Positions 58,812 through 64,000 of a stretch of DNA of 64,000 bases are shown in pieces. Where the stretch lies: positions 62,001-126,000 of the forward strand of contig CAYJKN010000002.1 in NCBI GenBank assembly GCA_964371075.1. Reading direction: 5' to 3'. The translations under genes and the position numbers were made by a program. The stretch is from UTCHB3 sp964371075. Its GTDB lineage: Bacteria > Bacteroidota > Ignavibacteria > Ignavibacteriales > Ignavibacteriaceae. The notes below the pieces were generated by a model, which saw nothing but the letters and a program-made list of their open reading frames with translations, made no database searches and was not told the DNA's origin. Position 1 is the stretch's first letter. Each line of letters starts with the position of its first letter.

Positions 58812-59290
58812 ATACATTAGGTTATGAATATGAGCTGGTTCTGATCAGAGTATTGGATTTCGAATATTCAGAGATGAAATTTACAAATGGTTTCAAACCT
58901 GAGAATAACTTAAATTACGATTGGGGTTTCAACACTCAGTTTTTGGTACATTCTGAACAAGAGGTGATATTCATCTCCCTTGATTTTAAATTAAGACATC
59001 CGGGGATTGAAGAACATTTCGCGAGTGTAGTTTTGGCAGCAGGATTTAAGTTATCGAATTACAAAGAGAAACTTGATGAAGAAGGAAAGTTAATTGTTGA
59101 CCGGGTTTTTGCTGCTTCGCTATTAGGTGTGGTTTACTCAACTCTAAGAGGAATATGGCATGAGAAATTCAGGGACACTGCGGTTGATCTTTTCAATTTA
59201 CCGGTAATCGATCCCATGACTATTAACTATACAGTAGTTTATCAGGATACCACCCCACTAGATGCTAAGGAAACCACAGCAGAGGCCTAG
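58808..59290 (+). CDS. SecB-like chaperone of a TAC system
   Basis: 160 residues. The segment FAASLLGVVYSTLRGIWHEKFRDTAVDLFNLPVIDPMTI fits the C-terminal half of SecB-like proteins (helix with Arg-Gly, then LPxIDP), and the N-terminal half is beta-rich as in SecB. In known TAC systems, such as M. tuberculosis Rv1955-Rv1957, a SecB-like chaperone stabilises the antitoxin; the same toxin-antitoxin-chaperone order occurs here with a 4-bp overlap. Similarity was judged by eye only. Confidence 0.6.
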   Translation: MNTLGYEYELVLIRVLDFEYSEMKFTNGFKPENNLNYDWGFNTQFLVHSEQEVIFISLDFKLRHPGIEEHFASVVLAAGFKLSNYKEKLDEEGKLIVDRVFAASLLGVVYSTLRGIWHEKFRDTAVDLFNLPVIDPMTINYTVVYQDTTPLDAKETTAEA

Positions 59291-59337
59291 TCCTTTAGCC
59301 CCATTTTAGAAGCATTTCCAAAGAAATCGAGTTTGTT

Positions 59338-59571
59338 TTGTCAGACACAAAAGAGAATCTGAAACGGTGGTCAGAAGCATGGGCGCAAGCCACTCTCACC
59401 ATTGAAGAGGAAAAGAAGGCGAGACTTCGCGATCATGATTACCATCGTCAAACGATGGAGCAATTCGGCGACATGTTCGACTATGTGGTAGAGAATTCCA
59501 TCCCTTCGACTACTTCCGGTTTGATTGAAATGCAGAGATATTTTATGAAGTTGAGGCCAAAGGATGTTTAA
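59338..59571 (+). CDS. Small hypothetical protein
   Basis: 77 residues rich in charged helix (RWSEAWAQATLTIEEEKKARLRDHD) with a C-terminal TSGLIEMQRYFMKLRPK. I recall similar small unannotated proteins but can name no family. The only start in frame is a TTG at 59338 with a weak purine-rich upstream; the frame is open back to 59299. It follows the TAC genes by 47 bp. Confidence 0.5.
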   Translation: MSDTKENLKRWSEAWAQATLTIEEEKKARLRDHDYHRQTMEQFGDMFDYVVENSIPSTTSGLIEMQRYFMKLRPKDV

Positions 59572-59706
59572 GCTGTTTGAAGGCCATTCCAAGTACTCCC
59601 CCCAATTTTTCCTTCACTGCACCCTCCAAGGCTCCAAAAAATTATACCGTGTTAACTCCTTAAAAATGCTTATATTTAGGGTCTTAAACAATTTTTAAAA
59701 AGACAG

Positions 59707-59958
59707 ATGTCCCAGTTTCGTGAACAAAAAAATCTGATGGAACAGTTGGCAAAGCTTCAGGCGAAGTTAACCTGGTCGGAACTTTCAGAATTTAAGATGT
59801 TTATTAAAAGGCAAAAGGATGATGAGGAGTTTGATACCCTCACTATGAAGCGGTTACGCGAGCTTGTTGCCAAATATGAAGTGAAACGGGACAAAAGTGC
59901 ATTCGATAACCTGTTTAAACCTAAACAGGATCAAAACAATGAAGAGAACGATAAATAG
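59707..59958 (+). CDS. Small hypothetical charged protein
   Basis: 83 residues, predicted mostly helical and highly charged, ending in an Asn/Glu-rich tail. A near-match promoter element TATATTTA lies about 35 bp upstream (59670-59677). It is 8 bp upstream of the DUF2723 gene and is probably co-transcribed with it. No family recognised. Confidence 0.6.
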   Translation: MSQFREQKNLMEQLAKLQAKLTWSELSEFKMFIKRQKDDEEFDTLTMKRLRELVAKYEVKRDKSAFDNLFKPKQDQNNEENDK

Positions 59959-59966
59959 AGGAGTAG

Positions 59967-62939
59967 ATGGACTTTAAGTTAATTAACCGTATTACAGCGG
60001 GTGTGGTTTTTTTAATTTCGTTTTTTGTATTGCTGGCTACAGTTCAGCCATCGGTTTCATTTTGGGATTGCGGAGAGTTTATAGCCGCTTCCTACTCTTT
60101 GCAGGTGCCTCACCCACCCGGAGCTCCCTTTTTCCTCCTTCTGGGACGATTTTTCTCGATGATTCCATTCTCCGAAAACATCGGTTTCAGAGTGAATATG
60201 GTGTCGGTTTTCTCAAGCGCACTATCAATTCTCTTTTTATATCTGATCATTGTAAAAGTAATTGAAAACTACCGTGGGAAAGTTGCCAAAAACATGTTTG
60301 GAACTGTCTCCACTGTAATTGCAGCTGCGGTTGGTGCCCTCTCATTCTCTTTCAGTGATACTTTCTGGTTCAACGGTGCAGAAGCTGAGGTTTATGCAGC
60401 AAGTACTGTTATCTACGCTGCAATCATGTATTTTATCATGCTTTGGAACGAAAGATCGGAAGAGCCGGGAAGTGAAAAATACCTCCTGCTTATCTGTTAT
60501 CTGATTGGCCTTTCTACGGGTATTCATCTTATGAGCGTTCTTGCGATGATTCCTGTTGTTATGATTGTTGTATTCAAAAAATATCTTAACAATGAAGAAG
60601 AATATGATACTTCGGTTAAATATTTTCTGATTCATGTTGGTGTTATTCTTCTTGTTGCTTCCGGTTTGTGGTTGAATGAAACCTCAATCGAACCACCAAC
60701 ACCCGAGGTTTACAAATCATTCGACGGAACTTTTAAAGTGATGTTGGTGCTCATCTCGGCAGTTATTATGGGTGTTTTTTATAAAAAACTCCTCACCAGA
60801 AATTCAATCTATTTCTCTCTGATCATCGGTGGTATCGCTCTCGGTTTAACATATCCGGGTGTGGTTAAAATTCTTCCTTCGATCATGTCATCAATAGGTG
60901 GACAAACCCTCGTTGGTGAACTTGCATTTATTGTAGTATTTCTTGGAATTTTTGGTTACATCGTTTATTACGGTCACAAAAACAACAAGGCAACTCTTCA
61001 CCTTGTGGGACTTGCGGCCATTTTTATTTTCCTTGGATTTACGACCTACACACAGGTTATTATCAGGTCAAACGCTCAACCACCTATGAACGAAAATGAG
61101 CCTGACACTTTCCCCGAACTTGTTAAATACCTCAATCGTGAACAATATGGTGATTTCCCTACCTTCAAAAGAAGATTTTCGGGTGAACCACATCAGATGG
61201 GTGTTTATTCAAACTATTCATCCGATCTTCATTTCCTCTACACTTATCAGATGAACCATATGATGACCCGTTACCTGCTCTGGAATTATGCAGGAAGAGA
61301 ATCATGGGATCAGGATGCCGGCAGCAACATCGCACCGTTTAACGGTGTTGGTGAAGTGCTTGGGAAACCATTTGGACTCGATTTTAAAGGAAATGTTCAG
61401 GATTCCCTCTTTGGAATTCCATTTATTCTGGGACTTTTTGGAATATTCCTCCACTTCCGGCGGGATAAAAAGATGGCGATGGTCTATATGGTGCTGTTTC
61501 TCTTTATGGGTTATCTCACCGCATATTACCAGAACCAGCAGCAGCCTCAACCGAGGGAGAGGGATTATTTCTATGTGGGTGCCTTCTTTGTATATTCTCT
61601 CTGGATTGGTATCTCCGTTAAGGAAATTGCTCAGTTGATTTACGAAAAACTGAAGGAAAATTCTCTTGGAACAGTGCTCGGCTATACATTCCTTCTTTTT
61701 GGAATATTCTTTGTGCCGGTCAGAATGTACGCCGCAAATCTTTACACCCACGACCGCTCAAACAACTGGATTCCATGGGATTATGCATATAACCTGTTAC
61801 AGAGCTGTGCACCAAATGCGATTCTCTTCACCAATGGTGATAATGACACATTCCCTCTTTGGTATCTACAGGATGTGGAGGGAGTAAGAAGAGATGTAAG
61901 AATTGCAAATCTTAGTCTCGCCAACACTGAATGGTATATAAAACAGCTTAAAAACCTTGAACCTTATGGATCTGCAAAAGTTAATATGAAATTTTCTGAT
62001 GAGGAGATTGAGCGACTGCGCCCAACACTCTACACAGCAAAGGAATATACAATTCAGGTTCCCCAGGAGGTTTATACCCCGCTGAGTATGGGACTCGATT
62101 CTGTAAAATATTCTCCATCACTTAAATGGGTTCCTGATCTTCCCAAAATTGAGGATGGCAGAACCTACGCCCGTGTTCAGGATTTTGTTGTTATGCAGAT
62201 TATCGAAAACAATAACTGGCAGCGCCCTGTTTATTTCTCCACCACTTGTAGCGACGATACAAAAATTGGTCTTCAAAAATTCCTTTATCTTGAAGGAATG
62301 GCTTTCAGACTTATGCCTTTTGAAATCCCTGCAGGAAAAGATGGAGTAAATGAAAAAATTCTCTGGAAACAGGTGATGGAAGAACCTCAGAGTTACAGCA
62401 AGGAATACAAAGCCGGCTTTAAGTTCAGAGGACTTGCCGACAGTTCAATATTCCTCGATGAAAATCACAAAAGAATGACACTGAACTATAGAAACGCGTT
62501 CCTTCGTCTCTCGAACTATTATATGATCGAAAAAAAGGATAACGCCACAGCTCTTAAAGTCTTAAATGAGATGGAAAAGAAGATGCCACTGGCAAGAACG
62601 GGACTCGACTATAGATACCGTGCCGATCTTGCAAATCTTTATAGAAGACTCGGCGATCTTGAGACTTATAAAAGAATGATGGCTGAGCTTGAACCCGAAG
62701 CACTTATGATCATTCGTGATAATCCTCAGGTTCTTACGATGGATGTTTCTACTGTAACAATCCTTTTGGATTATTATGAAACTGTGAAAAAAGCCGAGAA
62801 TGCTTTGGTTCTTGTAGATTTACTCGAGAAATATTATCCCGGCAATCCTGATGTTCAGGCACAAAGGGATAAATTTAATGCCATTCTCACAGGCAAGGTT
62901 CCTGCAGACACTGCCAAAAAAGATACTGCTAAAAAATAG
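59967..62939 (+). CDS. DUF2723 membrane glycosyltransferase-like protein
   Basis: 990 residues: the DUF2723 signature VSFWDCGEFIAASYSLQVPHPPGAPFFLLLGRFF near the N-terminus, where the Asp-Cys-Gly-Glu motif is the probable catalytic or metal site of a GT-C type (protein O-mannosyltransferase-like) fold, about twelve hydrophobic segments to residue about 600, and a soluble C-terminal region with helical hairpins (ATALKVLNEMEKKMPLAR, RADLANLYRRLGDLETYKRM) like TPR repeats. Probably transfers sugar from a lipid carrier to proteins or glycans at the periplasmic face (inference from family). GGAG lies before the start. Confidence 0.9.
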   Translation: MDFKLINRITAGVVFLISFFVLLATVQPSVSFWDCGEFIAASYSLQVPHPPGAPFFLLLGRFFSMIPFSENIGFRVNMVSVFSSALSILFLYLIIVKVIENYRGKVAKNMFGTVSTVIAAAVGALSFSFSDTFWFNGAEAEVYAASTVIYAAIMYFIMLWNERSEEPGSEKYLLLICYLIGLSTGIHLMSVLAMIPVVMIVVFKKYLNNEEEYDTSVKYFLIHVGVILLVASGLWLNETSIEPPTPEVYKSFDGTFKVMLVLISAVIMGVFYKKLLTRNSIYFSLIIGGIALGLTYPGVVKILPSIMSSIGGQTLVGELAFIVVFLGIFGYIVYYGHKNNKATLHLVGLAAIFIFLGFTTYTQVIIRSNAQPPMNENEPDTFPELVKYLNREQYGDFPTFKRRFSGEPHQMGVYSNYSSDLHFLYTYQMNHMMTRYLLWNYAGRESWDQDAGSNIAPFNGVGEVLGKPFGLDFKGNVQDSLFGIPFILGLFGIFLHFRRDKKMAMVYMVLFLFMGYLTAYYQNQQQPQPRERDYFYVGAFFVYSLWIGISVKEIAQLIYEKLKENSLGTVLGYTFLLFGIFFVPVRMYAANLYTHDRSNNWIPWDYAYNLLQSCAPNAILFTNGDNDTFPLWYLQDVEGVRRDVRIANLSLANTEWYIKQLKNLEPYGSAKVNMKFSDEEIERLRPTLYTAKEYTIQVPQEVYTPLSMGLDSVKYSPSLKWVPDLPKIEDGRTYARVQDFVVMQIIENNNWQRPVYFSTTCSDDTKIGLQKFLYLEGMAFRLMPFEIPAGKDGVNEKILWKQVMEEPQSYSKEYKAGFKFRGLADSSIFLDENHKRMTLNYRNAFLRLSNYYMIEKKDNATALKVLNEMEKKMPLARTGLDYRYRADLANLYRRLGDLETYKRMMAELEPEALMIIRDNPQVLTMDVSTVTILLDYYETVKKAENALVLVDLLEKYYPGNPDVQAQRDKFNAILTGKVPADTAKKDTAKK

Positions 62940-62950
62940 CTTTTAGACTT

Positions 62951-62997
62951 AAAAAGAAGTACCGGGAACTTTAACACTCCCGGTACTTTTTCTTTTT
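62951..62997 (+). terminator. Terminator after the DUF2723 gene
   Basis: An 11-bp stem, AAGTACCGGGA (62957-62967) with TCCCGGTACTT (62978-62988), followed by a T-rich run. Confidence 0.9.
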
Positions 62998-63015
62998 GTT
63001 GAGTAATACCACACC

Positions 63016-64000
63016 ATGAAAATACTGATCCTCGCACTCTCCGGAATAGGTGACGCACTGATGTTCACTCCGGCAGCCAAACTCATCCGGGAAAACTTCC
63101 CCAACGCCCAAATGGATGCTCTTGTCATGTTTGGTGGTGTAAAAAACATGTATGACCGCACAGGGCTTTTTGATAAAGTAATCCACTTCGATTTTATGTC
63201 AAAAGGTGCAATCGCCTCTCTTAAATTTGTAATGAAAACCCGCGGAAAATATACCCATTCAATAAGTGTTTATCCCTCAAACCGAAAAGAATATAATGCC
63301 ATCCAGTTTCTTTTGGGAGCAAAACACCGTGGTCAGGTAAAATATCTCAGAGCCGACACATCAAATCTTGGATTCCTCAACAATGTAAGAATAACCGAAG
63401 ATGACTCACTCCACAATGTGGAAGAGAATGTTGGACTGGTTAAAAAGATGTTTGGAATCACAGATACAACTCTACATCCATTGTTATTCCCTCTAAACAG
63501 TGAGGATGAAAAATTTGCTGATGATTTTTGCAAAAATGAGTTGGTGGCCGGTGTTCCTGTAATTGGTTTTCATCCGGGATGTGCAATATTTAAAAACCAT
63601 ATCAACAGACGGTGGGAACCTGAAAAGTTTGCCCAACTTGGCAAATTGTTAAAAGAAAAAAACAAATTTGAATTGCTTCTTTTTGGCGGTCCTGAAGAGA
63701 AAGAGTTGAGGGAAAAGATAATGGAATTGGCCGGTGAGGGGATATTTCATGAGCCAAAAACCAGGAATCTGAGTGAATCGGCGGCTTTAATTAAAAAATG
63801 TGACCTGTTTATCACAAACGATTCAAGTCTTATGCACACTTCCTCTGCGATGGGAGTAAAAGTACTAACAATTATTGGACCCACAAACATAAACTACATT
63901 CACCCCTGGAAAACGGACTACAGGATAATAACACTTGGTCTCGATTGTGCCCCGTGTTTTTTCTATTCGCCAAAACCGTTGGAATGCACACGAAACGATA
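63016..64000 (+). CDS. Glycosyltransferase family 9 (heptosyltransferase-like), 3' end outside window
   Basis: 328 residues are visible from the ATG at 63016. The opening KILILALSGIGDALMFTPA is the GT9 N-terminal motif, HPGCAIFKNHINRRWEPEKFAQL the acceptor-side loop, LLLFGGPEE and FITNDSSLMHTSSAMGVKVLTIIGPTN the nucleotide-sugar site of the second domain. GT9 enzymes add heptose or related sugars to lipopolysaccharide core. It begins after a terminator, so it has its own promoter or belongs to a following unit. Confidence 0.92.
   Translation, partial: MKILILALSGIGDALMFTPAAKLIRENFPNAQMDALVMFGGVKNMYDRTGLFDKVIHFDFMSKGAIASLKFVMKTRGKYTHSISVYPSNRKEYNAIQFLLGAKHRGQVKYLRADTSNLGFLNNVRITEDDSLHNVEENVGLVKKMFGITDTTLHPLLFPLNSEDEKFADDFCKNELVAGVPVIGFHPGCAIFKNHINRRWEPEKFAQLGKLLKEKNKFELLLFGGPEEKELREKIMELAGEGIFHEPKTRNLSESAALIKKCDLFITNDSSLMHTSSAMGVKVLTIIGPTNINYIHPWKTDYRIITLGLDCAPCFFYSPKPLECTRND

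Noticed and set aside
1..64000. TAnnTTTG as a proven general promoter signal
   Set aside because: Several matches occur (8040, 9748, 31933, 40165, 44338), but in AT-rich spacers about this many are expected by chance; only the rpmH site also has a correctly spaced TTG.

Overview
The window covers a bacterial replication-origin region, most likely from a member of Ignavibacteria (the Chlorobi/Ignavibacteria side of Bacteroidota). The evidence is: moderately AT-rich DNA; two secreted proteins ending in the type IX secretion sorting domain with the NYPNPFNP motif; single-gene DUF2723, DUF3109 and DUF6328 families; a four-helix-bundle (S23-like) protein; and at least one promoter that looks Bacteroidota-type (TTG, 20 nt, TAATTTTG). 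These are family-level inferences; no 16S gene is present.

Layout. Positions 1-7.7 kb are read leftward away from the origin: rpmH-rnpA-yidC, a patatin/Omp85-like protein, hslV-hslU, then convergent mscL. The origin lies around dnaA (8.06-9.47 kb), with four perfect DnaA boxes upstream and two perfect plus two near boxes and a very AT-rich tract downstream. Rightward genes follow: a DUF47/Pit phosphate uptake pair, a leftward SppA with a barrel-like extension, an outer-membrane protein behind 40-bp-periodic AT-rich elements, and dnaN-recF-dciA-gyrB-gyrA. From 22.7-24.9 kb there are a DUF6328 protein and two paralogous outer-membrane proteins. From 25.3-31.7 kb an apparent operon holds two different glutamate dehydrogenases separated by a receiver-like/PPDK-type ATP-grasp protein and a tiny zinc ribbon, followed by a PEGA-like lipoprotein-size secreted protein. 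At 32-36.6 kb two halves of a heterodimeric ABC exporter flank a 2-hydroxyacid dehydrogenase; fbp follows. At 38.2-40.7 kb are marR, a GH13-fold protein that has lost catalytic residues, and a Nudix hydrolase. At 41.4-49.7 kb are a T9SS subtilisin, dxr-rseP and a T9SS beta-helix protein. At 49.8-56.4 kb leftward genes include an S23-like protein, an ATP-grasp/GCS2 amidoligase cluster, an ICMT-like methyltransferase, rpoN and DUF3109. At 57.7-59.3 kb a toxin/HTH antitoxin/SecB-like trio fits a toxin-antitoxin-chaperone (TAC) system. The window ends with a DUF2723 membrane glycosyltransferase and a GT9 enzyme cut by the window edge.

The most unusual structural signal is a set of short tandem arrays placed at the 3' ends of genes. 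The main family has the 8-bp unit TAATSCAR, usually in blocks of exactly four, with the gene's own TAA stop often forming the first three bases of the first unit. A 7-bp family (TAGGTAT, again four units) and a second 8-bp family (GAANNNCN-like, 19 units) behave similarly. Because 7 and 8 are not multiples of three, the stop-containing units place stop codons in every frame. No tRNA, rRNA, CRISPR array or insertion sequence was recognised.
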